From NCBI GenBank assembly GCA_964036155.1, contig OZ038423.1, forward strand, positions 54,575,249 through 54,639,248: a DNA stretch of 64,000 nt, given 5' to 3'. Numbering within the stretch: the first letter of the stretch is position 1; the number at the start of each line of letters is the position of its first letter. Shown here piece by piece: positions 50,694 to 62,300 of the stretch. Under the pieces are notes generated by a model. It was given only the letters and a program-made list of their open reading frames with translations. It made no database searches and was not told the origin of the DNA. The position numbers and the translations under genes were made by a program. Source of the stretch: Diploscapter coronatus. Its lineage: Eukaryota > Nematoda > Chromadorea > Rhabditida > Rhabditidae.

Positions 50694-51125
50694 CAGGGTG
50701 CGGAAAAATTATTGTCGCACTTATTATCTGTTGCCAGATGCATAAAATTTATTACCTATAGCTCCAAATATTTTTTACAGAATCTTTAGATGCTAACGAT
50801 AATAAATTCGTAAGAAAATTTTTATAATTTTGAAGTATCAATTTTTGGGGGCCATGAAATACGATTGGTAAAGATCCATAAGGCACGCTGTATAACTGGA
50901 GTGAAAAAATCAAGTATGGGCATATAGTAAGCAAAATTAAACATTTTTCGTCCCTAAGATAGCTTGATTCACCAAGCATAACATACTTTCTTTTTTTTTA
51001 TTTTTAGTGTAATTATTCTGCATAATGCTAAAATTAATGTAGAAAATTATCCCAAATTATCTGAGCTTATAGCTCGTCAGTAATTAGCACACGAATAAGT
51101 GCGACAATAATTTGTCCGCACCCTG
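50694..51125. mobile_element. Tc1/mariner-type MITE with TA duplication
   Basis: 432 bp with about 30-bp inverted ends starting CAGGGTGCGG and ending CCGCACCCTG. The arms share AATTATTGTCGCACTTA and differ at only one or two bases. Each end is flanked by TA (50692-50693, 51126-51127), and CAGGG(T) ends are typical of the Tc1/mariner superfamily. No transposase frame, so non-autonomous. Confidence 0.85.
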
Positions 51126-51280
51126 TAAATGGAAATGAAAAGAAAGGAAATTCATATATGAAATGATAAATGCAATATGCAATATAACAAAACCCAATAT
51201 TAGTTTCGATGTGAAAAGTGAGCTTCTTGGATTGTTGAGATTTAAGAGTAAATGCCAGGAAAAATCAAAGTGTTAACAAA

Positions 51281-51786
51281 AGGGTGCGAAGCAGGAATCC
51301 TCCGATTTGGCTGATTTTCACATGTTGTTCAGTTTTTCGCGCTGATTCTCGTGGTGCTATCCGTTTTTTTTAGAACATCGATTACTGTAGCTCAAAGTTT
51401 TGACAGATCCGACCTCGGGAAAAATTCATAACTTTCTTATTTCTGAACCAAACCGAACGGGGTTTTCAGTATTAGATAACCCATGAAAAACTACAAATAA
51501 TGTAACTACGACCACCTGCTACCATCAATAATTTTCCGCCAAAATGAATTTCTACAAATAAAAAAATTGTTTTATTCTCCTACTCAAAATCTACAAAATA
51601 AAAGAGAATCATTCAATTTGGTCCACAAATAAGGAAGTTATGATTTTTTCTCGACATGGGGTATGTAAAAATTTGAAATTAGCATAACTTCCCCCATTTG
51701 CAGTTTTATGAAAAACGGATCACACCATGAGAATCAGCGTGAAAAACTGAACAAACCTGTGAAAATCAGCCAGATTTTCGGACCCT
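51281..51786. mobile_element. MITE-like element with long inverted ends
   Basis: About 505 bp. The arms share GGCTGATTTTCACA, GTTCAGTTTTTC and CGCTGATTCTC in the same order over about 75 bp. Outer ends are AGGGTGCG and the complement of CAGGGTCCG. No coding frame. It directly abuts the hairpin at 51795. Confidence 0.75.
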
Positions 51787-51794
51787 GTTTATAT

Positions 51795-51870
51795 CCACGG
51801 GTGGCGTAGCATTATCCAACAAAGATTTTATTGGATAACGCTACACATTGTGGGATAACGTCCGCCCTCC
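51795..51870 (-). mobile_element. 76-bp hairpin element forming the GPCR C-terminus
   Basis: Minus strand starts GGAGGGCGGACGTTATCCCA, close to the start of the element inside the STELLO-like gene. The interior contains GCGTTATCCAA and its complement TTGGATAATGC. Flanked by direct repeats TATATC (51790-51795 and 51871-51876). The last nine codons and the TAG of the GPCR gene lie within it. Confidence 0.7.
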
Positions 51871-53942
51871 TATATCTACTTTGCTAAGATTTTGGTTTTT
51901 ACTGACATTCCTTTTTAAAGTAAATCGAGGAGGATATTTCAGATAACTTATCGAATTACTGACATGGTCCATGATTGAATTGTTGCAGTCAATTTTAATG
52001 CTATTCATTCCCAGGCGCTGAAGAACTTCCGATCTAAAATAGTGGAATTTCGATACAAATTTGTTAGTGAAGGCTAGTTTTTATATTTAATTAATGGATC
52101 CTTATTTTAGTTACATTGTGTCTTAATACTTATTGTTTCAACTCAAAATTCATGAAGTTTATTTTTATTTTTGAATCTTTCAATATTCCAACCTTGCTTC
52201 CTTTGAAAATGCGAACATAATAAATGGAGGCGAAATCGATCGAAAATCTATGTTCCAAAAGGTAGAACCGAGAATTTCGCGATCCAATGCACGATTTCCT
52301 ACGAAATTGGCGTAAATTCGGAGTATTTGTTGAACGCACATGATGCTACTCACTAGGAAAGTCCAAAGTGTGTAGAAGAGTATTCCCTGAAATGAGCACG
52401 AATTTTTCTATTCAACGTTGTAGAAAACACTTAATGGTGAATTATTGGCTCATTAACAACTCATAAATTCTCCGATATCATTCCCCTTTATAGATCGCTC
52501 AAGTTTTCTTTTCGAGAATGTCGCTCAATTCACAATTAGTCTTACTTTTTCACTCGACTGAATGTTGACGCCATTTCGCTTTTTATATTTAATTAAAGCA
52601 TCGATGGTCACTAGATTAAGTGGCGTTGCGACCAATAAATAGCCAACTATCACAATTCCTGTTGATATCCTTGACACCTGAAAATTCTGCATTACATTAA
52701 AACAAATTATTTTATCGCATACTAGAAAGCCAATTCCTGAAGCTCCTCCAAGAAGAACTGATTCATCGTCAATATAGGTAATTTTATAATCGTTGAAATA
52801 CATAAACATGTAGTAGATTTCAGGGAATATGGCATGTGAAACTATCGCTATAATTATCACATTTCTAGTCCACATCTAAAATATTCCTGTTCTTTTAAAA
52901 TAATTTTAAGGTTGGAAAATACTGCACAGTTCTACAGGGTGTCGTCATTTTTTTCCTCTAGACAAAAAAAGAAAGCGTAACGGAAAGTAGCATTAAAGGA
53001 AGCGGAACAAAAACTGCGGTGTTTACGAGATATCAGAAATTAAAAAAGTCACGATAATCTCACCTTCTTATGCCTCAAAGGGTACTTCATGGCTGTGTAG
53101 CGATTGAGAGTCAACAGGAAATTTCCAATGATGTATCCCACTCCAATGGCCGTTGAAAGCTGGGGATTCACTTTTGCTATGGGAAGTAGGTGAATTGGAA
53201 TAGGACATATTACGCAGGTGTAACGCCGCAGAACTGCGTTTATGATGACTGAAAAGACGTTGCAGATTCCTGCAAAATTAAATTTTAAAGAAATCATATA
53301 ATACGCAACGGAGTGCGGAATTCGTAAACATTAATGCAGTTCTAAATATATTTCACTGCATAATGAATTTTGAAACCGCTAAAGTCTGAAAGACAACCCA
53401 GAATGGCTTTCTATGACAACCCGAAAGCATTTTTTCTCTATGTATGAAAACTGTTCTATACTGTTTGACAATTGTCTTATCATTATCATAATTTAGGTGG
53501 CCTGTACTCTCAACAGGTAAAAGTAGATCCTTATTCGAACTGATCTCATTCATTCCGGTAAGAATGGCTCACATTAAAGCTTTCAGAGAATCGTAGCTGC
53601 TCACTCCGCATAATTTCTGCTACTACTTTTATGGAGCGTTCTAATTTCTCAAATGGATGTTTCAAGCAAAATAAACTGCAAAGAGCATCTACGAGAAGCG
53701 TCTTCCGTATTTTTACGATTCACAATATTTAACTAATTAAAATAAATACATATACCTGTAGAGATGAATAGAATGTAGAATGCTGAACGAAAAAGAGAAT
53801 TTTTAGAAGTTAGTAGTATGTAAATATTCCCAAGATAAATTAGAGATCCGACAATTTCAATAAAATCTTGAGCATTGAATGGTCCAGCACCAAGTTGAGC
53901 AGGAATAGAAGAGTTCGTGCCGTTAGAAATACCACTAGACAT
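51841..53942 (-). CDS. Serpentine-type seven-transmembrane GPCR
   Basis: Six exons join in phase: 53942-53756, 53269-53064, 52875-52723, 52677-52546, 52386-52193, 52033-51841, giving 354 residues. The extracellular N-terminus has N-glycosylation sequons (SNGTNSS). Helix 1 includes IVGSLIYLGNIYILL. The end of helix 3 carries NRYTAMKYPLRHKK, the position of the DRY motif in class A receptors and typical of the nematode Srg-superfamily (srv-like) chemoreceptors. Later helices include IIIAIVSHAIFPEIYYMFM, ISTGIVIVGYLLVATPLNLV and ILFYTLWTFLVSSIMC, then FRSISPPFIMFAFSKEARSEVLQRLG. Probably a chemosensory membrane receptor; the exact family needs a search. The last codons are donated by a hairpin element. 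Confidence 0.82.
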
Positions 53943-55644
53943 TGTGAGTTTTAATTGATATGAGGATTTGAATGAGTCAATTACACTTCGGCAATTTTAA
54001 ATCACACTAACTTGATTTTGATATACTCCTTGCAGTCTCTATGTATATTCCATTTTTATCATAATAGATGTGCCACCCTTAATGAATGAATCACCATGAA
54101 AATGATTAATGCAATTATGGTTCGATGATTAAAAATATATATATAGCAACTTGAAACTCGAAGACAAAATCATACGAATTTAGACGACAAACATGTTATT
54201 ATCCTACCATAGATAATTGTAACACGTTAAATCCAATATACTTACAGATACAGTATCGAAGAACTAAGTATGCAGATCGATAGTTGTGATTACGGTAATG
54301 GTGAAATTAATTTGATTTGATTTTTTCGATAGAAATATGAATTTAAGTAGGAATTTTACGATAAATTAATTCTTTTACTATTCACTATCCTATCCAAATT
54401 TTGAAAATATTTACTTGGAAGTGAATTACACTCTAATGCAATTATCCTTTGCTTTCAAATTATTTCGCTAAAACTGACAAGGGGGTTTTAAATAATATCA
54501 TCGCGTTTTTGCCTAACTTTTTTTTGATTAATTAGTCAATTCTACAACGAAGAATCCGAATTTGGTGCTTAAAAGTTTCATAAAATCCTGTAGTACAAGA
54601 AGTCCGGATATTTCATCCCCTTTTTTGCATTTTTTTTTTTTTATATTGTCGGTGATATTTTTTAAAGAATTTTTCAGTGAACAAATATTTCTAAAATAGC
54701 GGATATATGGAAAGTTATAACTTTTTTTTTTTTGAAAAAAAAGATACCGGACAGCTAAAAGTATTGTGAATATTAAAACGGAAGAGATATCGGAAAATCG
54801 CTACGCAAATGATCTTTCCACAAATCAAAATCTACATAAGAGTACACTAAATTATATGGATTATGAATTCAAAATATATAGAAACTAAATGAATTGTGTG
54901 ACTATCACAAACGACATCGACATTAACTATTGTTGCTTGAATTGAATTTTAAATTATTGCAGATGCAAATTTGCACATATTGTTCAGAAAAATAATTCCC
55001 ATTTGAATAATAAATCATTGCATGTCTAATCTCTACAAAAATTCAACTGATCAAAATGACATAAACTCCAATGTTTATAAATTCAAATAGGAATTTATTT
55101 CATAAAGTGCGTTATTATCTTCAAACGATTACTCACAAAGGAGCCTTTTTAGGGTCCCGTGGAATTTCGAAACGAGAGTAGGCTCGTTTTAAAGAGCACC
55201 AAAATTCGGAGGCGATTCATACAACTTTTTCAACAAAAATGAATGTCTGCAGCAGGTGGCTAATTTACAAAACCGATTTCTTTGTATAGAAAAATGCGCG
55301 TTTGCTGATTTCTACAATATCCTCCGTACTACAGAGCTTGTTAGAAAATAGAGACTTTTTGCAATTTTTCATTTTTGTTGAAAAAATTGCATGAATCGAC
55401 TCAGAACTTTATGCTCTTTCAAATGAGCCTACTCTCGTTTCGAAATTCCACAGGACTCTAAGAAAGCTTCCTTGTAAAAACAACAGGGCATATGAGAAAT
55501 ATTACTGCTTTGTAAGAGAGAACGGTAATGTCGCTCCTATGCTATTCGCCTACATCATGTGTTAAACTGTCATGTGATTTGCATATTGTCACCGATTCAG
55601 AAATGCCATAAACACTACTTAAAGAAAAAAGTTTAGAAATCAAT
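53943..55644. other. AT-rich intergenic region
   Basis: No gene seen. Apart from the element at 55134-55480 it contains poly-T/poly-A tracts (54625-54750). The GPCR promoter should lie at the left edge. Confidence 0.45.
55134..55480. mobile_element. MITE copy B (family shared with 33257-33606)
   Basis: About 346 bp with arms of more than 90 bp. The left contains TGGAATTTCGAAACGAGAGT and the right the exact complement of that core; both then share AAAAATGAA-type interior blocks. It is better preserved than copy A, suggesting later insertion. No coding frame. Confidence 0.8.
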
Positions 55645-58268
55645 TTAGAAATTGCTCAATGATAAAAACGACATTACAATAATCAGCAGAACGGTTTTTA
55701 ATGAGATAATATGAGTCGTAGATTGTGTCTTGTCATCGACATTTTCCGTTGGAGTTTCGTAGTCGCCGCTCGAAAAGGCGGTTCCATTCAGTACGGGCAA
55801 TTCTTCATATGCAGTATCTCCGCTGCCTTCTAAATTTCAAAAAATTACCTGAAAAAAATTTACTCAACCGCAGTTAGCCGCATTATCATGGATTATCAGG
55901 CTGAATCCCAATTGCGTCCACCGTTCACAGGCCGTTTGACTAATTGATAGTGCAGGATTTGACGCCATCATGACTGATTTGTTCAGGCTAGTAAGGGGGT
56001 CGATTAATAGCTAAAAATTGTAAAAAAAAATAGTCATAAAATTATGATTACCTTTAGCTTTGGAATTTTGAATGATGCCAAATTTTGGTTATCAGTAAGT
56101 CCAATCCACGGATCTGCCGCTGAAATTCGAGAAAATAAAGGATCATTGAACAAGTAGGTAATGTGAAATTTTCATAACAACTAAAAATAGCACTTCTAGA
56201 CATGTTTCTTTTCTCATTAGTAAAATGTCATTTGCTAATTTATTCGCTGAATATCCCATTTACTTACGGAGCATTCCAAAGAAATATTCCAGATTAGGCA
56301 GTTCGAAGGTTGTAAATGAGGAGTACTGAACGAAACTGATAAAAAGTTTAACGAGTCCGAAGCCCATAAATTACCTGAATATACAACGATCCAATGATGA
56401 TTCGTATGCTTGACAATTTCTGCTTCAGATCTTCGCTTTCGCTGTCATCTTCATTAAACGTCATGTAGCCATTGACCACCTAGTGATAAATGAGATAAAT
56501 GAATAGATATATTGTCGAATATCATAACATCGGGCTTTTATAAAGTTGGGAAAAAGAATTGATGGATAATATAGAAAAATGAAAAATATCTCACTTCGCA
56601 GTTCGAAGGCAAAGACTGACTATTGAATGTGTAATCGGAATCATCCGAATATTCTGTGTCTTCCGTATTTTCACCATTATAGTCCGTAGATGGCAATTCA
56701 GCAGTGCATTTCTGGCCTAAAATTGGATCATAATGAATCATTTTATTATTAACTAGATGAACCCAACTCTTTTCCTAGAAAAAGGTTGAGACTCACAGGA
56801 AAGAGCTCACACGAATCTCGGATTTTGGAAGGAAGATATTCTACTCTGCACTCTAACTTATTCTTAGGCTTTAGTTCATACGCACAATTTGTGCATTGAA
56901 TGCATTGAGAAAAGTAGTAACTTGAGTTGACTTGACTAGCTATTTGGCTAAAAAAGTAATACAAATAGATAGGAAAAATTGTACCTGTCATGCTGCACAG
57001 TCTATTATCGGCACTAAAGAAGATTTGGCTTGACACGAGTCGATAATATTCTTCATCGCCATAGCACAATTTCGTATTGTAGCCTTCGAGAAAAATTCCT
57101 TTTCCGAAGAGTTCACCTTGGAATACATCAAACTATAATCTGTTTATTATCAATTATAAAGAAATGAAGACAATATCCTAGATAATATTTTTAGGCTTGA
57201 AATTGAGTTCAAGTAAAAAATCAAGTTAGCTTCAATAAAAACAAATCTGATATATGTTATCATAAATCTTGCGTAGTTTTGTGTTAGGAGCATGAAGAAT
57301 TGAATACAGACAGCAAGAAAAGCGAAATGTACTTTTACGGTAATCTACTGTCTACCTCTAAGCTATTTTGGGTCAGAATATTAAAATTCTTCATATCTTA
57401 AGCGTAAAAATATGCTTGCGCGAATTATTCTCTATTTAGCATAAAAATAATTCCGTAACCTTTGTGAGCTTGTCGAGTCCCAGTTTTGTCATTTCCTGAT
57501 TGTTCATGATGAAACCAGCAATTCCCATCTGCATCGTATCATTTGGGCAAGAGAGCGTGTGGGCGTTCGAGAAGAACTTCAGGTCGGGATACGTCGTACT
57601 CATGATAAAGAGGCAGGGAATAATTTCCACGTTTTTGAATTTTTCCACAAGACCCTAAAATAAATTTATCGAATTCTAAATGTAGAAGAAAGATAACCTA
57701 CATCGTAATTCGGAGGCTAAATGAAGATGATACATGAATGAAAAACATCAGTGAGATTTTTCAGCCATATTTTCATCAAAAATAAAAATAAAGCATTTCT
57801 GCTAGTCAAATGGCTGAAAAATTATTAAATTCATTCATATATGCACCGTTTCAGTGCTGCCATCGATGTAAATCACCCCGGAGATTTTCGTGCAATCATC
57901 AGGCAACTCATTAACCGTCTGATTCGCTACACAGTCTAAATTGCGTTTTAAAATATTTAAATCGAATAATTAGAGATAGATTATCATTTGACAAAGCAAA
58001 TCAATATAATCTGATAAAATATGATTTGTGAGCGTTTTCGAATATTTTTCGCAATTTTTGACGAGTTGTAATTAGCATGAAATTGCGAAGCGATACTCGG
58101 TGAAACCGTGTGGGGGAAATGTAGCATACGATATCTTTTCTAGTACTATTCCTACATATTTTGTGTTATGACGTCTTACGGTTTACAACATGGTAATTTT
58201 GAATGTCTCTAACCTGTAGCATCCAAGTAGACAAAAACGGATCCCAATAATACAGCATATAGGAGCAT
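55645..58268 (-). CDS. Receptor-L-domain (IRLD-like) surface protein
   Basis: Multi-exon gene from ATG 58268 to TAA 55645. The signal peptide MLLYAVLLGSVFVYLDA is followed by CTKISGVIYIDGSTET, the CxxIxGxIxI start of a receptor L domain. Then come NVEIIPCLFIMSTTYPDLKFFSNAHTLSCP, NNQEMTKLGLDKLTK, an inter-domain Cys-rich piece (CIQCTNCAYELKPKNKLECR), and a second L-type domain (NGYMTFNEDD, IRIIIGSLYIQ, FTTFELPNLEYFFGML, WIGLTDNQNLASF). It ends in a Ser/Thr-rich stalk and a hydrophobic tail (LKTVLLIIVMSFLSLSNF) with no charged cytoplasmic residues, fitting a GPI anchor. Known family: insulin/EGF-receptor L-domain proteins, expanded in nematodes and lacking kinase domains. A strongly acidic insert (GENTEDTEYSDDSDY) precedes domain two. 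Internal acceptor choices in two introns are approximate. Confidence 0.75.
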
Positions 58269-58783
58269 CTTTGGTAGATACTAGATAAAGTTTCGAAATT
58301 TTAGTTACGTTCGAAAAAGAAATCAATTCTTACGAACTTTACTCATTTGGAGACAACTATTTCCATTCTTGGTATAATCGACAATTCATTACTTTGAAAA
58401 ACTGCTAGTGGAACATCTGCGCGATATTCTAAAGAAAGGTAAGAGTTTCATCAGCTCTAATCTCAAAACTAGATTTCCAGGTGATTTTAAAGGGAGTTTA
58501 TTGCGACAATCAATATAATAAATATTTTCAAGCAAACTATAAGTGTCAGATGTTCTGTGGAAGATTCAGTTCCATCAACACTTTCAGATGGCTGTCCGCA
58601 CACGCCGTTATCCTCTTTCCAAAAAATACCACTTTGGAATAAGAGAAACGGAGTTTTCGCATTCTGGCCTTACTCGTCGCTTACGGGACTAACGTCAAGT
58701 TTTATTCTCGCTTATTGATTTTTCGACTTTTTCGTTTTAAATTGCCTAATTGTCATTATAGATTTATTCGTGGTTAATTGATT

Positions 58784-58974
58784 AATTACCGATAATTGCC
58801 GAATAATTATACAAATCACGAATGAAAACATCGAAAAAATAAATGAAAGCGAAAATCCAGTTTGAGTAATGAAATGCACAGTGCATGCCGCAACGCGAGA
58901 GGGAAGCGTACTGTTCGCACCGCCCCCTTGTGCGAAGGGCTCTGGCAACTCCCAACTCCGTTACAATGGACAAT
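58784..58974. repeat. Dispersed ~200-bp repeat, copy 2
   Basis: Second copy of the repeat at 48628-48832, same orientation. Begins TAATTACCGATAATTGCCG and ends TTACAATGGACAATA. It lies 330 bases upstream of the start of the gene at 59305. Confidence 0.85.
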
Positions 58975-59304
58975 ATTTTCTGCATTTCTCCTCAGAAATT
59001 CCTTGAATTTTCCCATTTTCCTGCCACCCCCACCCAATCGTTTCTATCCTCCGCTTCTGTCACATTTTCCTGCATCATCATGATCGTCTGAATTATGCAA
59101 GAAAGCAATGATTTTCTGTTGCATCCTATCTTCATGGCCCGAAACAGCAAGTGGCTGAATTCTCTGAAATCATCATCATTTTTCAATTAAATTTGCATCC
59201 TCTCCCTTTTCCTCTCATCGTCATTCCTTCTGTCGCTGATTTCTGTCGTGTTCAGCAGCAGATTTCATGAAAATCCTTTTGCAACGTTCATTTATTTTTT
59301 CAGA

Positions 59305-62300
59305 ATGTTTGCGCCGCCGAATGCACTAGCGAAGGAAGTGAAGTTCACGGGCCTGGTGCTGACCTACATGCCCTTCATGCCGAACCTACAGAACCACGTG
59401 TTGCCGCTCTCACCCCAGGAGGCTCGTGATAACATGAAGGCCAAGGTGGTCGTCGAGGCGGCCTTTCGTCCCTCCCCGCTCTTCCACGACAGCGAGCTCA
59501 TGTGCAACAAATCCGTCGAGTAAGTCCATTCACAAAAATTCTAGATAAGTGAATTCTCTCATTTCGTCGATTCAGAATCACTTGTCTGAGCCGACTTTTC
59601 TATATTTGTAGGAATAGCTGTTTAGGCAAGGTTGATGCTATGGCGATTTGAACCCCTCGAAGATAATAATGAAGAAAGCATGCTCTTGTCATACTCTTCT
59701 AAACCGAAGAGAATATGCAACGCCTATTTCCTCAATAGCTGATCGATTGATTGGTGTTTGCAGACGCCGTCTGTCGAGGCCGATTCTGCCGGGCGACGTG
59801 ATCTCCTGGACTGAGCCGGACGACCTGAACGCCGATGGGGACATCATCAGATTCGACCGAGAGCAGAGACTGTACGACAGGAGAACGGCGGGATCCTACT
59901 ACGTTAGTTCATGACGGTCTATTGTAGTATTCGCTCGTTTTTTTCCATATTATTTCTAGAAAAATCGAGCGAATACCACAATAGGCCGTCGATGAAAGAA
60001 ATTAGAAAAAAATTGAATCTACATACATGATTTCTTGAACTTTAATTGGATCTCAAAAAGACCGATCTCAAAAGCGCTCATGACTGATGTCACAGGGCAA
60101 GGTTAGAGTCATCATAATTTCAAAGTGAAGCCAATAAGCTTATCATCTCGAGATGATCATTTGCATCCTAGCTCTGTCTTATTCATCCAGAGTTTCTTTC
60201 ATCTTATCGGTCTCTTTCAAATCTGTCACCGTGTTAAACTCGAGTAACATTATTGATATTTCTTTCAAAACTGCGAGATTGAGTTACTAATGCAGTTTCC
60301 TCATGACCTGACAAAACTTGATCGCTAGTTCAAAATTCAAGGTTGCAAGCAGTCTAAACTTTTTCGTATTGTTGTTATGTCGAGTTTTCGAAAATATTCA
60401 CTGTGAGTACTTTTCCTAAACTTCAGACTTGTAAATAGAAACGCGCATCCGCGGGTCGGATGTCATTTGAGGGTACAGATCTAAATTTTTAAAAAGACGC
60501 GAGCCGAGTCGGGTACGGGTGACCAAATTTCAAAAAAGTTACAAGTTTGCTAACGCTATTTCTTTTTTCATTTCTCCCGTTTTAGGAGCAAAGGTAGTAC
60601 TCACTTCAAATCTTCTCGAGGAATGTAAATTACTCGTGGAAGGAAAGTACTTGCAGCTGCAACTATTCATTTTGGCCGCCATTCTCTATCCATAACTTAT
60701 TTTTTCTAAGGCAACAATCAGAAATCAACCTTTCGTTTCAGTGCAAGATCGTGGGCGCCTTGGAGCCAGGCACGGATTTCTTCTGGTCGCCGACCTTCAG
60801 GAACATCCAGTTCGACACGCCGTCTGTGCTCAACTCGCTCTCTCCTGACACTATGATCTACATCTGGGTCAGCTTCACAGTCGCCTCTGTAAGTCAACAC
60901 GAGAAGAATTCTTCACACGATCATCCTTTCTAGCTGTTAGGCTTTATGAAACTTCGTTAAGAAAGAAGTGAAAAAGTCAGATCAATAATCGTAAGACCAA
61001 AGTTTTCTAGGGTTACGGTCAAAAATTGCGAATGTCTTGTGTCGTTTTATTTTTGGAAAATCGCGTTTAAAAAGTGCTTTTCCTGTTTCAGTTTTCATTA
61101 TTTATTTTTTGGCGTAAATTTTGAAAATTTTTATATCGGAATGAGCTAATCAATAAGAGATCACTCTGGAATAAAAAAGTTCCAGAACGGCTTTTATGAG
61201 AAGTCTCCAGAACAAATTCGAAAGAAAACAGAAAAGTCACGAAAGCCAGCGACAATCGGTTTAGTCTCGCATTTGCACTAGTCTTTCCTCTTCATTTTCC
61301 CTACTTCTCATTTCACACATATCTCGATTTGCTCGTTTCATTGAAAACTTTTTGGCCCGCGACTGACTAATAGCATCAAAATAGTAAAGGCAAATTGCCA
61401 TCCTGCAGAATCTGAGCGTGACCGTCCATTTCAAGGAATTCGACTCGATCGCAGAAGACGACCAGTTCAAAATCCACGATGCTGTGAGTACAATTCTTTT
61501 TTGTCGAGTTCTGCAAAGAGAACAATAATTTTATGGATAGTTTTCTTACTAAATATCTTTTAAAGAAGCATTTTTCTGATTCTGAAACCTCCCAATTGGC
61601 TACGAGAAATTATACTGACTAGATAAGCCTTAATATTGTATCTCTAAACTAAGCATACTATTGATAAATGCCATTTGCAGCCGTGGCAGAGCGAGTTCGC
61701 GTGTCTGCCCCCGCCCGATGACGAGCTGGATGACGAATTCGGGGGCCTGAACGTCATCTACCCGAAGGTCATCCCCGATGAGAACTACAACAAGACAAAG
61801 AGGGACATCAAGTGCGAAACTGGCTGGGCTACTTCAGACAGGACGATCCATTGCAAGGACGACTACAACCAGTACATCCAAACCATAAGATTCCACGTAC
61901 CGCTTGCGCTCAGCTTCACCAAACCCGATCCTGGTCAGTACTTAGTACATTCCATCCTTGTTTCTTCAAAAATAGCAAAATCAGGTATACGAAAATGAGA
62001 GCGTAAAAAGAGATACTCTCTCGGGCGAAAATTTCCGTATACTCTTGATGAAAATGTGTCTAAAATTGCAATTCCTTTCAGTTTTTAGATAATCACTTAC
62101 TTCTCGTAATTCAAAGATTTCCTGGTAAAATGAAGAAATTTATCCGAAGAATCGGGACAATTTTTATGCCATCTAATTTTAAGAAAACCAAAGTTAAAAA
62201 AGTCAGAAAGCCATTGGCGTTTAATTTTTAAAATGAAATGTTATTGTGAGATCATTTGCGTTATGGAATTAGAAAATTTTTCATCAAGTTCAAAATAGAC

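Larger units (their letters stand above)
46160..51840. other. Repeat-rich intergenic region with gene fragments
   Basis: No intact gene supported. It contains an exon-like fragment at 46333-46497, a decayed STELLO-like fragment at 48290-48510, a dispersed repeat at 48628-48832, a GC-rich exon-like block at 49564-49725, and two MITE-like elements at 50694-51125 and about 51281-51786. The remainder is AT-rich with no coding signal. Confidence 0.5.
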
